Assembly: GCA_045120955.1 (NCBI GenBank) | Contig: JBGVFH010000018.1 | Span: forward strand, 1 to 64,000 | Direction of reading: 5' to 3' | Source of the DNA: JAZMZS01 sp045120955 | Lineage (GTDB): Bacteria > Bacillota > Clostridia > Oscillospirales > CAG-272 | Length of the DNA: 64,000 nucleotides | Shown: piece by piece, positions 26,605 to 35,311 of the stretch | Numbering within the stretch: the first letter of the stretch is position 1 | How the letters are laid out: each line of letters begins with the position of its first letter | Position numbers and translations under genes: made by a program | The notes under the pieces: generated by a model | Seen by the model: the letters and a program-made list of their open reading frames with translations, nothing else | What the model was told of the DNA's origin: nothing | Database searches by the model: none

Positions 26605-27042
26605 TTACTCACGATTACAGCAATGACCGCAGCTTTCGCAGTCGGGAAATAGGGTGTGGTCATATGGGGTGCCGCTTTTGTCATAGTAATCCTTGAGAGC
26701 CGCTTTGATTGCTTCCTCGGCAAGCACGGAGCAGTGGAGTTTGTGTGCAGGAAGCCCGTCAAGTGCTTCAACGACTGCTTTGTTGGTGAGCTCCAATGCT
26801 TCCGAAACAGGCTTGCCCTTGATCAGCTCGGTCGCCATAGAACTTGAGGCGATAGCCGAACCGCAGCCGAAAGTCTCAAATTTCACATCAACGATGGTGT
26901 CGTTCTCAATTTTCAGATATATTTTCATAATATCTCCGCATTTTGCGTTGCCGACCTCACCGACACCGTCGGCATCTTCAATAACACCGACATTGCGGGG
27001 GGTGCGGAAATGATCCATAACCTTATCACTGTATAAAGCCAT
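26605..27042 (-). CDS. iscU: Iron-sulfur cluster scaffold IscU/NifU
   Basis: IscU holds nascent Fe-S clusters delivered by the cysteine desulfurase. The 145-residue protein has VGEVGNAKCGD (first ligand cysteine with the conserved Asp), FGCGSAIASSS (second) and HKLHCSVLAE (third). A cysteine-rich C-terminal tail, CESCGHCCNRE, is unusual for plain IscU and may bind metal. It follows iscS by nine bases with a GAGGT ribosome binding site. Confidence 0.92.
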   Translation of the reverse strand: MALYSDKVMDHFRTPRNVGVIEDADGVGEVGNAKCGDIMKIYLKIENDTIVDVKFETFGCGSAIASSSMATELIKGKPVSEALELTNKAVVEALDGLPAHKLHCSVLAEEAIKAALKDYYDKSGTPYDHTLFPDCESCGHCCNRE

Positions 27043-27051
27043 AATAATACC

Positions 27052-28251
27052 TCACTTTGTAATAAATTCTTTTTTGCCGCTGACAAGATCACGCCAGATA
27101 GGTGAAATGCTGCGCAGATATTCTACAACGTCTTTTACTGCCTTGATCGTATAATCTATTTCTTCTTCGGTATTTTCTTCAGAAAGTGTAAGACGCAGTG
27201 AACCGTGAGCAATATCGTGTACTCTGCCGATAGCGAGAAGCACATGGCTTGGATCGAGAGAACCCGAGGTGCAGGCAGAACCGGAGGAAGCATACACGCC
27301 TTTATCGTCCAAAAGCAACAACAGCGATTCGCCTTCAATTCCTTCAAAGCAGAAATTTACATTGCCGGGGAGTCTTTTCTTTGCATCACCGTTGAGAACA
27401 GAATGCGGAATCTCGGAAAGCCCTTTTATAAGCTTGTCCCGCAAAGCAGTCAGCTTTACGGTATTTTCATACATATGTGAACATGCCTCGTCAAGCGCTG
27501 CCGCCATGCCCATAATTGCAGGGATATTCTCGGTACCTGCACGCTTTCCCCGCTCCTGAGCGCCGCCCTCAATAAGATTGGTAAGACGAATGCCTTTCTT
27601 TGCGTACAGCACACCGATCCCTTTCGGTCCGTGGAATTTATGGGCTGAGAGTGACAGCATATCGATATTCTGTTCTTTTACGTCGATATGAAGGTGTCCT
27701 GCCGCTTGTACCGCATCGGTATGAAAGAGCACACCTTTTTCTCGGCAAACAGCACCGATTTCTTTGATTGGCTGTACCGTGCCGATCTCATTATTCGCAT
27801 ACATGATTGTAACAAGGCAGGTATCTTCACGAATCGTCTCCGTCACCTGTTCGGGCAGAATGATACCGTCTTCATTAACATCGAGCAGAGTAATTTCAAA
27901 ACCCTCTTTTTCGAGTTTGTTGAGTGTGTGCAGAACAGCGTGATGCTCAAAGGCGGTGGAAATAATATGCTTCTTTCCTTTTTTCTCGCCGAGCCTTGCG
28001 GCGGAAATTATAGCCTGATTGTCTGCCTCGCTGCCGCCGGAGGTAAAGGTGATTTCTTTTGCCTCACAGCCGAGCAGCTTTGCAATTTTTTCTCGGGCAC
28101 CCACAAGTGCTTCATTCGCCTTTTGTCCGACGGAATGCAGGCTTGACGGATTTCCGTACACACCGTCCATATGCAGCAACATTGCCTCTATAGCGGTTTT
28201 GCTCATTTTTGTTGTTGCGGCATTATCAAGATATATTGTTTTGCTCATCAT
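27052..28251 (-). CDS. iscS: Cysteine desulfurase IscS/NifS
   Basis: IscS is a PLP enzyme that takes sulfur from cysteine for Fe-S cluster and thio-modification pathways. The 399-residue protein has YLDNAATTK at the N-terminus, HTDAVQAAGH, the PLP lysine in SLSAHKFHGPKG, RAGTENIP, and the catalytic cysteine loop ASSGSACTSGS. It is the first gene of the isc operon, about 165 bases downstream of a consensus promoter with a palindromic operator. Confidence 0.95.
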   Translation of the reverse strand: MMSKTIYLDNAATTKMSKTAIEAMLLHMDGVYGNPSSLHSVGQKANEALVGAREKIAKLLGCEAKEITFTSGGSEADNQAIISAARLGEKKGKKHIISTAFEHHAVLHTLNKLEKEGFEITLLDVNEDGIILPEQVTETIREDTCLVTIMYANNEIGTVQPIKEIGAVCREKGVLFHTDAVQAAGHLHIDVKEQNIDMLSLSAHKFHGPKGIGVLYAKKGIRLTNLIEGGAQERGKRAGTENIPAIMGMAAALDEACSHMYENTVKLTALRDKLIKGLSEIPHSVLNGDAKKRLPGNVNFCFEGIEGESLLLLLDDKGVYASSGSACTSGSLDPSHVLLAIGRVHDIAHGSLRLTLSEENTEEEIDYTIKAVKDVVEYLRSISPIWRDLVSGKKEFITK

Positions 28252-28399
28252 TTTTTATAAAAACCTTTCTTGTTGAATAATTCAACAAACTTACATCTCC
28301 AACACAAAATCCTTCCAAGGGTAGCATCGACTCTTGACCGAAGAATTTGGCATAGCAGTTTTAGATTGCATATTCGGCTATGCTGTAAATAAATACTCT

Positions 28400-28418
28400 G
28401 CCTACCAACTTGGTAGGC
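28400..28418. promoter_or_regulatory. Palindromic operator of the isc operon
   Basis: GCCTACCAA and TTGGTAGGC form a perfect 9+9 inverted repeat around one central C. It lies just downstream of the -10 box, over the expected transcription start. A further half-site (CCTACC, 28441-28446) lies between -35 and -10. Rrf2 proteins bind such sites, and the product of the third gene is the likely ligand. Confidence 0.75.
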
Positions 28419-28424
28419 GTACAT

Positions 28425-28453
28425 AGTATAACACCATTTACCTACCTTGTCAA
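28425..28453 (-). promoter_or_regulatory. Sigma-A promoter of the isc operon
   Basis: On the minus strand TTGACA (28448-28453) and TATACT (28425-28430) are 17 bases apart. Confidence 0.9.
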
Positions 28454-28775
28454 TCGGTAATTAAAATTTTTTTGAAAAAATTACATAACAAAAATTTTTC
28501 CGTTAAGCGATACCGAGAGATGAGTGATGTAGATCAAGCTTATCACAGATAAGTATAGACACAAAATCTCTATCTTTGCCCAAGCTGCATCCAGCTCATG
28601 TACAACAGCAAGACGGACTCTGTATAAGTTATACACAGTCGATTTTCTGTTGTGAAGACAGAAAAAGCGCCCAACATGCCCGACACTACTGTATGGTGCG
28701 ATACTTCGGCTAACGGTAGGCGGCATTTTGTTAATAAGCCTTTAATAGGTTCTATTTTGGAATACCTCGTTGCGC
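28454..28775. other. Intergenic stretch without a recognised gene
   Basis: About 320 bases separate the isc promoter from the terminator of the cyclophilin operon. Short open frames occur on both strands but lack ribosome binding sites and protein-like composition. No repeat or RNA was recognised. Confidence 0.5.
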
Positions 28776-28820
28776 AAAAAAGCACACACCCACATGAATT
28801 TTTCGTGCGGGTGTGTGCTT
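28776..28820 (-). terminator. Terminator of the GH43-gpsA-cyclophilin operon
   Basis: AAGCACACACCC pairs with GGGTGTGTGCTT around an AT-rich loop. On the minus strand a six-T tract follows. Confidence 0.9.
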
Positions 28821-28874
28821 CAAAGAAAAATATTTTAAAAAATTTATATCACCTTCAAATGCTCATACAGTAAG

Positions 28875-29345
28875 TCAGATGATCTCAACTTTTTTCATTT
28901 TCTGCTCATCGAGCGGTCTGTCCTGCGCATTTGTTCTTACCTGGGCGATTCGGTCAACCACATCCATACCCTCTGTTACTCTGCCGAAAGCCGCATACTG
29001 ACCGTCAAGGAACTGCGAGTCTGCGTGGCAGATAAAGAACTGGCTGGATGCGCTGTTGTAATTTTGCGAACGAGCCATGGAGATAACACCTCTCTCGTGC
29101 GAGAGTGTGTTGTTTACTCCGTTTATTTTAAATTCTCCCTTTATGTTTTCATCAGAGCCGCCGCAGCCTGTGCCTGTCGGATCGCCTCCCTGAATCATAA
29201 AGCCTGCAATTACTCTGTGGAATATCAGCCCGTCGTAGAAGCCTTCGCTGACGAGCTTTTCAAAGTTTGCGCAGGTTTTGGGTGCGTGTTCGGGCAGAAG
29301 CTCGATTTTGATTATTCCGCCGTCTTCCATTGTGATCTGTACCAT
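28875..29345 (-). CDS. Cytoplasmic cyclophilin-type peptidylprolyl isomerase
   Basis: Cyclophilins catalyse cis-trans isomerisation of prolyl bonds in proteins. This 156-residue single-domain protein has FHRVIAGFMIQGGDPTGTG, SMARSQNYNSASSQFFI and YAAFGRVTEGMDVVD, covering the catalytic Arg and Gln-Phe-Phe residues. It has no signal peptide. GGAGG precedes the start. It follows a two-domain lipoprotein cyclophilin by 24 bases and is clearly related to it. Confidence 0.93.
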   Translation of the reverse strand: MVQITMEDGGIIKIELLPEHAPKTCANFEKLVSEGFYDGLIFHRVIAGFMIQGGDPTGTGCGGSDENIKGEFKINGVNNTLSHERGVISMARSQNYNSASSQFFICHADSQFLDGQYAAFGRVTEGMDVVDRIAQVRTNAQDRPLDEQKMKKVEII

Positions 29346-29369
29346 TTTTTATATCCTCCGTTATAATTA

Positions 29370-30575
29370 TTATCCGTTTGATTTTTCGGCATTTGCCGCA
29401 GCATTTGCCTCTTCTTCATCAATAATGCGAATCGTTTTTATTTTTTGCTCTGTTATGGGTCTGTTGTTTGAGCCGGTGGTGACGGATGCTATCTTATCTA
29501 CCACGTCCATACCTGCGATCACCTTTCCGAAGGCGGCGTATTTGCCGTCAAGATAGGTAGAGTCTGCATGACAGATAAAGAACTGACTCGATGCGCTGTC
29601 ATATTTTTCTGAGCGAGCCATGGAGATGACACCCCTATGATGAGAGAGAATGTTTTCCACGCCGTTTGCGGAAAATTCTCCTGTTATTGTATCAAGGCTC
29701 GGGTCTCCGTAGCCTGTGCCTGTCGGGTCTCCTCCCTGTATCATAAAATCTTTTATGACTCGGTGAAAAATAGTTCCGTCATACACCCTGTCTTTTGCGA
29801 GCTTTATAAAATTTGATACCGTTATCGGTGCTACATCCGCATACAGCTCAAGAGTGATAACACCGCCGTCCTCCATTGTGATCTGAGCAAAAGCCGAGGC
29901 TGACAGCTGCACGGATGACTCATCACCTGTTTCGCTCGAGGTGTCTGCTGCAGAGGATGTATTTGAGTCAGAGGATATGTCCGAAACTGCCGCATTTGCC
30001 TTTTCTTCATCAATGATGCGAACCGTTTTTATTTTTTGCTCTGTTGTCGGTCTGTCGTTTGAGTCAGTGGCGACGGATGCTATCTTATCTACCACGTCCA
30101 TACCTGCGATCACCTTTCCGAAGGCGGCGTATTTGCCGTCAAGATAGGTAGAGTCCGCATGACAGATAAAGAACTGACTCGATGCGCTGTCATTTTTTTC
30201 TGAGCGAGCCATGGAAATTACACCTCTTGTGTGGGAGATATCGTTTTTTACTCCGTTTGATGAAAACTCGCCCTTTATTTTGCTGATACTGCTGTCACCG
30301 TAGCCTGTGCCTGTCGGGTCGCCCCCTTGAATCATAAAGTTTTTTATGACTCTGTGGAAAATAGTTCCGTCGTACACCCCGTCATTTGCAAGCTTTACAA
30401 AGTTTGATACCGTTATCGGGGCAACGTCCGCATACAGCTCAAGTGTGATGACACCGCCGTCTTCCATTGTTATTTGTGCGTATACCGTGTCCGTTGAAAT
30501 TACCTCATTTGATGAACAAGCGGATAGCGAGAGCAGGGTAAATACGCACAAAAGCATAGAAATAATTTTTTTCAT
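29370..30575 (-). CDS. Lipoprotein with two tandem cyclophilin domains
   Basis: The 401-residue protein has a lipoprotein signal (lipobox LSAC, Cys20) and two nearly identical cyclophilin domains, about residues 33-190 and 230-390. They are joined by a Ser/Asp/Thr-rich linker. Each domain has FHRVIK, FMIQGGDPTGTGYGD, SSQFFICHADS and AAFGKVIAGMDVVDKIASV. It would act outside the membrane in folding of exported proteins. Most bacterial cyclophilins have one domain, so recent internal duplication is inferred. It lies 29 bases after gpsA. Confidence 0.92.
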   Translation of the reverse strand: MKKIISMLLCVFTLLSLSACSSNEVISTDTVYAQITMEDGGVITLELYADVAPITVSNFVKLANDGVYDGTIFHRVIKNFMIQGGDPTGTGYGDSSISKIKGEFSSNGVKNDISHTRGVISMARSEKNDSASSQFFICHADSTYLDGKYAAFGKVIAGMDVVDKIASVATDSNDRPTTEQKIKTVRIIDEEKANAAVSDISSDSNTSSAADTSSETGDESSVQLSASAFAQITMEDGGVITLELYADVAPITVSNFIKLAKDRVYDGTIFHRVIKDFMIQGGDPTGTGYGDPSLDTITGEFSANGVENILSHHRGVISMARSEKYDSASSQFFICHADSTYLDGKYAAFGKVIAGMDVVDKIASVTTGSNNRPITEQKIKTIRIIDEEEANAAANAEKSNG

Positions 30576-30604
30576 TTTATCCTCTTTGCAAAATTTTTTA
30601 CTCT

Positions 30605-31609
30605 TTATTCGTTTTTCAGCGGTCTGCGCATGAGAGCCGCAATTTGCTCAGACGGCTTTGCACCTTCAAAGAGCGCACCGTAGATGGCATCAACGAGCGG
30701 AGTGCTGATATCGGGATGGTTTTTGCGTACATCCTCGTATATTGCACGGCAGCTGTCTATACCCTCGACCGTTTTTTTGTTTGTAGCATAAAAGCTTTCG
30801 ACTCCGTCGTCACGGCCTATTATCAATCCTGCCTGAAAATTTCTCGAATGCTCGCTAAAGCAGGTAACGACAAGGTCGCCTACACCTGTTAGCCCTGTGA
30901 AAGTCTCAAACCGTCCGCCCTTTGCCATACCGTAGCGTATCATCTCTGCCAGTCCCCTCGTGACAAGCGCCGCCTTTGCGTTGTCTCCGTAGCCCTGACC
31001 TGCGGTAATTCCCGACGCTATGGCAATTACATTTTTCATTGCGGCGCCGTACTCACACCCCAGCTCGTCTGTGTTTACATACAGCCGCATATATTCGTTT
31101 GAAAACAACTGTTGCACCGTTTTTGCCGCATTTATATCGGTGCTTACCGCACAAACGGAGGTGATCTTTCTTAAGATAACTTCTTCCGCATGGCTCGGTC
31201 CTATAATAGATACGACAGGGTTGCTGCGATCTTCTCCGAGTGACCTTGATACAAGCACGGAAAGACGGGACAGTGTCTTTGTATCAAAGCCCTTTGAGGC
31301 ATTTATCACAAGCGAGTCCTCTTTTACAAAGGGTACGATCTTACTCACCGCATCCGCAATAAACTTTGAAGGCACGGCGCAGACAAATCCGTCCATATCC
31401 TTTGCCGCAGCTTCGATATCGGATGTGGCGGTGAGACTTTGCGGCAGTATTACGTCGTCGGGGAAATAAGCCGTGTTTTTGTGATTGTTGTTGATATCAT
31501 TTATTTCGGACATTTCAACGCCGTACATTGTGACGCTGTGACCGTTATCACATAAAACCTGTGCAAGGGCTGTTCCCCAGCTTCCTGTTCCGAGTATAGT
31601 TATCTTCAT
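30605..31609 (-). CDS. gpsA: NAD(P)-dependent glycerol-3-phosphate dehydrogenase
   Basis: GpsA reduces dihydroxyacetone phosphate to sn-glycerol 3-phosphate for phospholipid synthesis. The 334-residue protein starts ITILGTGSWGTALAQVL (Rossmann GxGxxG). It has VINASKGFD, GPSHAEEV, the active-site lysine in GAAMKNVIAIASGI, and GLTGVGDLVVTC. Its usual neighbour plsY is about 28 kb away here. It sits 20 bases after the GH43 gene and before two cyclophilin genes. Confidence 0.95.
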   Translation of the reverse strand: MKITILGTGSWGTALAQVLCDNGHSVTMYGVEMSEINDINNNHKNTAYFPDDVILPQSLTATSDIEAAAKDMDGFVCAVPSKFIADAVSKIVPFVKEDSLVINASKGFDTKTLSRLSVLVSRSLGEDRSNPVVSIIGPSHAEEVILRKITSVCAVSTDINAAKTVQQLFSNEYMRLYVNTDELGCEYGAAMKNVIAIASGITAGQGYGDNAKAALVTRGLAEMIRYGMAKGGRFETFTGLTGVGDLVVTCFSEHSRNFQAGLIIGRDDGVESFYATNKKTVEGIDSCRAIYEDVRKNHPDISTPLVDAIYGALFEGAKPSEQIAALMRRPLKNE

Positions 31610-31628
31610 TGATTTACCTCAATATAAA

Positions 31629-32585
31629 TTAGTTTATCACAGTACCGCTGGGCAACGGCTGTTCTGTGACGGTAGGTCCCAATATTGAGAGCTTGCCGTC
31701 AGAGTCAAAGTGCATACGGTCGATGTTAGGGACTCTGCCCTCATCGTTGTTCTTTTTGTTTTTCAGCGAGTGGTAAACGGTATACATTTCGCTGCCGTCG
31801 GGGGAGAAGAAGTAGTTGTTGTGTCCTGTTCCCATGGTGGTCTTGCCGTCTGCGGAAAGTATGGGATTTTGGGGGGATTTGACGAAAGGACCTGTCGGCG
31901 AGTCAGAGACAGCATAGCCTACAGCGTAATGTATTGTCGCATAATAGTTTGCTGTATACATAAGATAATATCTACCGTTGCGTTTAAAACAGCAGGGACC
32001 TTCGTTCCAACGCCATTCGTTTCCGCTTTTTTTCTCCCAGTCGCAGTCAGGGCGGGTGAGAAATATCGGCTCGCTTATGACTTTTTTGAGGTCGGGTGAC
32101 AGCTCGACAACATAAACATGACTTTCATGAATACCGCATACGATATTGGTACTGCAATCCTTTGAGTAATACATATATATTCTGCCGTCATCGTCAAAGA
32201 GCAGGCTTGCATCAATGACGCTGTACTCGGGGCAGAAGACGGGCAACCCGTTATTTACGTCCTTAAAAGGTCCGGCGGGGGAGTCAGAGAGAGCAACAGT
32301 TATGCTGTGGCGTTTGTTTTTGTCACGGCAGGAAAAAGCCATGACGAATTTACCGTTTCGATAGTATACCTCAGGCGCCCAAAAGCAGTCGACACCGTAA
32401 AAGCCGTCATACTTTTTAAAAACCTTTCCCTCTGGTGTCCATGTGACCAGGTCCTTTGAGGAATACGCATAAAAGCCGTCTTTCGAGTTTGTTCCGTAGC
32501 AATAGTACTTGCCATCATAAAAGAGCATGGAGGGGTCTGCGACGGTGATGTTCATCGGGTTTTTGAATAAACTTTTTGCTGTCAT
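31629..32585 (-). CDS. Glycoside hydrolase family 43 protein
   Basis: GH43 enzymes are five-bladed beta-propeller arabinofuranosidases, xylosidases or galactosidases. The 318-residue protein shows the expected acids: Asp in VADPSMLFYDGKYY near residue 17, Asp in VIDASLLFDDDG, and Glu in WRWNEGPCCFKRNGRYYLMY. It lacks a signal peptide, so it acts on imported oligosaccharides. GAGGAG precedes the start. It is first in a transcript with gpsA and two cyclophilins, which is an odd mix. Confidence 0.9.
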   Translation of the reverse strand: MTAKSLFKNPMNITVADPSMLFYDGKYYCYGTNSKDGFYAYSSKDLVTWTPEGKVFKKYDGFYGVDCFWAPEVYYRNGKFVMAFSCRDKNKRHSITVALSDSPAGPFKDVNNGLPVFCPEYSVIDASLLFDDDGRIYMYYSKDCSTNIVCGIHESHVYVVELSPDLKKVISEPIFLTRPDCDWEKKSGNEWRWNEGPCCFKRNGRYYLMYTANYYATIHYAVGYAVSDSPTGPFVKSPQNPILSADGKTTMGTGHNNYFFSPDGSEMYTVYHSLKNKKNNDEGRVPNIDRMHFDSDGKLSILGPTVTEQPLPSGTVIN

Positions 32586-32629
32586 ATCATCATCTCCTCA
32601 TGATTTAATATGTAAATATATTATTTTAT

Positions 32630-32658
32630 AGTATATCATATAATGAAAAAAATGTAAA
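32630..32658 (-). promoter_or_regulatory. Promoter of the GH43-gpsA-cyclophilin operon
   Basis: On the minus strand TTTACA (32653-32658) and TATACT (32630-32635) are 17 bases apart, about 45 bases before the gene. Confidence 0.75.
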
Positions 32659-32690
32659 TAAGAAAAAACTCATATTATCAAATTTAAAAA

Positions 32691-32785
32691 GCGGGCAGAG
32701 TGTCGCCCCATCCTTTGCTATCCTTATTTTTCTGTTACAAAAGCTGTGCAAAACGGCGGGAGAGAAACCGTGCAACTTCCTATGC
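32691..32785 (-). repeat. Dispersed intergenic repeat, copy F (short-loop subfamily, inverted)
   Basis: Read on the minus strand this copy starts GCATAGGAAGTTGC, continues CCGCCGTTTTGCACAGC and TGTAACAG, and ends near GGATGGGG and GCCCGCTTTTT. It is closest to copies A and D and is the only copy on the minus strand. It is flanked by TTTTTT and TTTTT tracts in its own orientation. Confidence 0.75.
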
Positions 32786-33584
32786 GATAAAAAAGAAAGT
32801 TGTGAAATGCTGCACGTGATCTTGTTTTACTTTCGTTAAATATTCCGTTGAGCTTTAGGATTTGCCCGAAAAAACAGACAAGTTTTTAAATAAGAGGGAT
32901 TTAACGACTGTCTAACATTGATATAAAATATTAAAAGGTTATTTTTTTTTTAAATAACCGAAGGTGTAAAAAATGCTTTTGGCATATTTCACAAAAAAGT
33001 GTTTTGCGCATCAAGTAAAGCTGTATGCCTTATGCGGAGCATTGAGACAAATATGGGACATTTCTGCCTTTTTTGAGGAATATGGTGTTGTCAACCATAG
33101 GTTTCCTTTAAGGAATCAAAGAATGACCGCGAATTCCGCAAACGGCATTTTTCACAAACAAATGCCACTTGTGGACTGATTTTTAACACTTTCCACTTTC
33201 GAATGTGGAAAATTACGTAGTTTTCCACATCCTTTTGTGGAAACGGTTGAAAACAAAAACTTTATTGTGCAAAACGCTGTGAATTTTTTGCCCAAAAGCC
33301 TCAAAATAAGTAAGAAAATGCGGCGGCAAGAGTAAAAAACGCCGACATTAGAAACTTGTATAACTATAAAATGCAACATTTTATATACGCCTAACACATC
33401 TGAAAAGCATCAAAAAATACACTTCTTGAGTAAAATATGTGCCTGATTTAAAAAAACGTATTGCGGACAAGCACTTCGGTATGAGCCTTGAAAAATAATG
33501 TTATATATCCATTATTTGTTGAAGAGAACCGAAACACGCTTTCTATCTCTAATATTTTTTATAAAAACAATCCGAATATTTGGA
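32786..33584. other. Dyad-rich intergenic region
   Basis: About 800 bases hold no convincing gene but several inverted repeats. They are GGTTATTT/AAATAACC near 32938-32960; ATGTGGAAAA (33203-33212) with TTTTCCACAT (33221-33230) around a TACGTA core; TATAAAATG (33365-33373) with CATTTTATA (33377-33385); and AAATAATG (33493-33500) with CATTATTT (33510-33517). Another GTGGAAA half-site is at 33237. A 68-codon frame at 32973-33179 has a ribosome binding site but unconvincing composition. Confidence 0.5.
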
Positions 33585-33613
33585 ATGACAAACGGTGATT
33601 TATGTGTTATCAT
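33585..33613 (+). promoter_or_regulatory. Probable promoter of the solute-binding lipoprotein gene
   Basis: ATGACA (33585-33590) and TATCAT (33608-33613) are 17 bases apart, about 70 bases before the start. Confidence 0.55.
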
Positions 33614-33681
33614 CATATTGTAATGAAGGCATGGGTAAAAACACAAATTTTTTAGCAATTTAACACAAAAGGAGGATTTTT

Positions 33682-35172
33682 ATGAAAAAAACCGGTTTAT
33701 TGGCGCTTATGCTTGTATGCATAATGCTGTTTGGTACACTGGTATCTTGTGGTGGAGACCAAAGCGATGACACAGGCTCGTCAAGCGTATCGGGTACATC
33801 CGGAGATGCGGCAGACGGTCTTGTGCTTCCGTCCGAAGGCTTCGGGGGAGAGGATTTCACTATTCTCGTTTCCGGACATACATCGGAGAACAACGCTTTC
33901 AACGACTTTGGATATGCTGAGGAGAACCCCGATGCGGTTGACTCTGCTATACACAAGAGAAATATGTTGGTTGAAGAGCAGCTTGACGTAAAAATAATCA
34001 CTATCGAAGACTTTGAGGCTTCTCCTAAGACAAAGTCGATGATAGTCAAAAACCACACCTCGGGCGACTGCCTGTACGATGCGGTGCTTCCGATAGCTTA
34101 TGATGTAAGCTCGCTCGCATATGACGGAAAGCTCTCCGATCTCAATTCGCTCTCTCAGTATCTCAACCTTGAAAATGATTGGTGGGATCAGAAGGCAAAC
34201 GAAGACCTCGAGATGAACGGCATAATGTTCTTCACGACGGGAGACTTCTCTGTTTGGGCGAACGAGGTTACTGCTTGTATCACGTTTAACAAGACCTTGG
34301 CTGATGACAATGGTATCGGCGCATCCAACCTTTACACGCTTGCATCAGAGGGTAAGTGGACATACGATGAGCTTATCAATGCGGCAAAGAAATGCCACAA
34401 TGACCTTGACGGAAGCCAGAGCCCGTCTCTCGGCGACCTGTACGGTCTTGTAACATGGGATGACGCAATATACAGCGTTGTAAACTCCATAGGTGTAAAG
34501 TGTGCATCTGTCGGTGAAGACGGTAAGATGAAGCTTACTCTCAACAGCGAGCGTACAGTTTCCGTTATTACAAAGTACATAGAATTCTGCAAACAGGATG
34601 ATACGGTCATAAACTTCCAGTACACGACAGCAGCAAGCCACAATGAAGCTATTATGCAAACGTTCGGCGACAATAAGGGACTTTTCCTTATGATAATGTT
34701 TAAGAACCTCAGTGCATTCCGTGACACGCAGGTCGAGTACGGTATTCTTCCTTATCCTAAGTTTGACGAAAATCAGGAAGAGTATTACAACTCTATCGCA
34801 CCCTGGCACGTAAACTATCTTGCGGTTCCTGCGATCATATCAGATGCCGACAAGTCCGGTGCGGTTCTCGAGGCTCTCTGCTACGAGTCCACCGATACGG
34901 TCGTTACCGCATATTATGACAAGACTCTTATAGGAAAGACTGTTCGTGACGAAGAGTCCGCTCCTATGCTCGACATTATATTCGATACACGTATATTCGA
35001 TGTCGGATATTACTATGAGCCCGGTCAGATAAACAAAAAACTCATCACAGAGCTTGTTCGCAAGGACAGCACAGACTTTGCGTCTATGTACGCACAGTAT
35101 GAGCCTGCTGCTACCGCAGCGCTTGAGAAGATAAACTATTTCTTCCAGGAGACCTTCGCAACTCTCGGCTGA
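33682..35172 (+). CDS. Extracellular solute-binding lipoprotein
   Basis: The 496-residue protein has a lipoprotein signal (lipobox LVSC, Cys23), a Ser/Asp-rich tether, and a body resembling family 1 sugar-type binding proteins (FTILVSG, DWWDQKANEDLEMNG, FFTTGDFSVWANE, LPYPKFDENQEEYYNSI, WHVNYLAVPA). It would capture a solute, probably a carbohydrate, for an ABC importer. No permease or ATPase is adjacent, so it is an orphan. A strong AAAGGAGG site and its own terminator show it is a single-gene unit. The ligand is unknown. Confidence 0.85.
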   Translation: MKKTGLLALMLVCIMLFGTLVSCGGDQSDDTGSSSVSGTSGDAADGLVLPSEGFGGEDFTILVSGHTSENNAFNDFGYAEENPDAVDSAIHKRNMLVEEQLDVKIITIEDFEASPKTKSMIVKNHTSGDCLYDAVLPIAYDVSSLAYDGKLSDLNSLSQYLNLENDWWDQKANEDLEMNGIMFFTTGDFSVWANEVTACITFNKTLADDNGIGASNLYTLASEGKWTYDELINAAKKCHNDLDGSQSPSLGDLYGLVTWDDAIYSVVNSIGVKCASVGEDGKMKLTLNSERTVSVITKYIEFCKQDDTVINFQYTTAASHNEAIMQTFGDNKGLFLMIMFKNLSAFRDTQVEYGILPYPKFDENQEEYYNSIAPWHVNYLAVPAIISDADKSGAVLEALCYESTDTVVTAYYDKTLIGKTVRDEESAPMLDIIFDTRIFDVGYYYEPGQINKKLITELVRKDSTDFASMYAQYEPAATAALEKINYFFQETFATLG

Positions 35173-35176
35173 TATA

Positions 35177-35242
35177 ACAACAATAAAATGAGCCGAACTT
35201 CCGTATGACAGCGGGTGTTCGGCTCGTTTGCATTTTGTTGTT
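35177..35242 (+). terminator. Terminator after the solute-binding lipoprotein gene
   Basis: GAGCCGAAC (35190-35198) pairs with GTTCGGCTC (35217-35225). Outer arms AACAAC...AAAATG and CATTTTGTTGTT extend the stem. Confidence 0.75.
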
Positions 35243-35269
35243 GAAAAGCGGTCGATTGTGTGGTAATAT
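35241..35269 (+). promoter_or_regulatory. Sigma-A promoter of the family 5 binding lipoprotein gene
   Basis: TTGAAA (35241-35246) and TAATAT (35264-35269) are 17 bases apart, directly after the previous terminator. Confidence 0.75.
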
Positions 35270-35311
35270 ATTTATATAAAGAGGGGAAAAGTATCTTTTT
35301 CGGAGGGGAAG

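Noticed and set aside
28652..28873. 73-codon frame between the isc promoter and the cyclophilin terminator
   Set aside because: It runs through the terminator hairpin, has no ribosome site, and has no protein-like pattern.
32973..33179. 68-codon frame with a GAAGGTG site upstream
   Set aside because: The translated composition does not look like a conserved protein, the region is dyad-rich non-coding DNA, and no promoter of quality precedes it.
33203..33245. Cluster of TTTTCCACA sequences resembling DnaA boxes, suggesting an origin
   Set aside because: Each differs from TTATCCACA, there is no dnaA, dnaN or other origin gene nearby, and the sites form a near-palindrome more like a regulator site.
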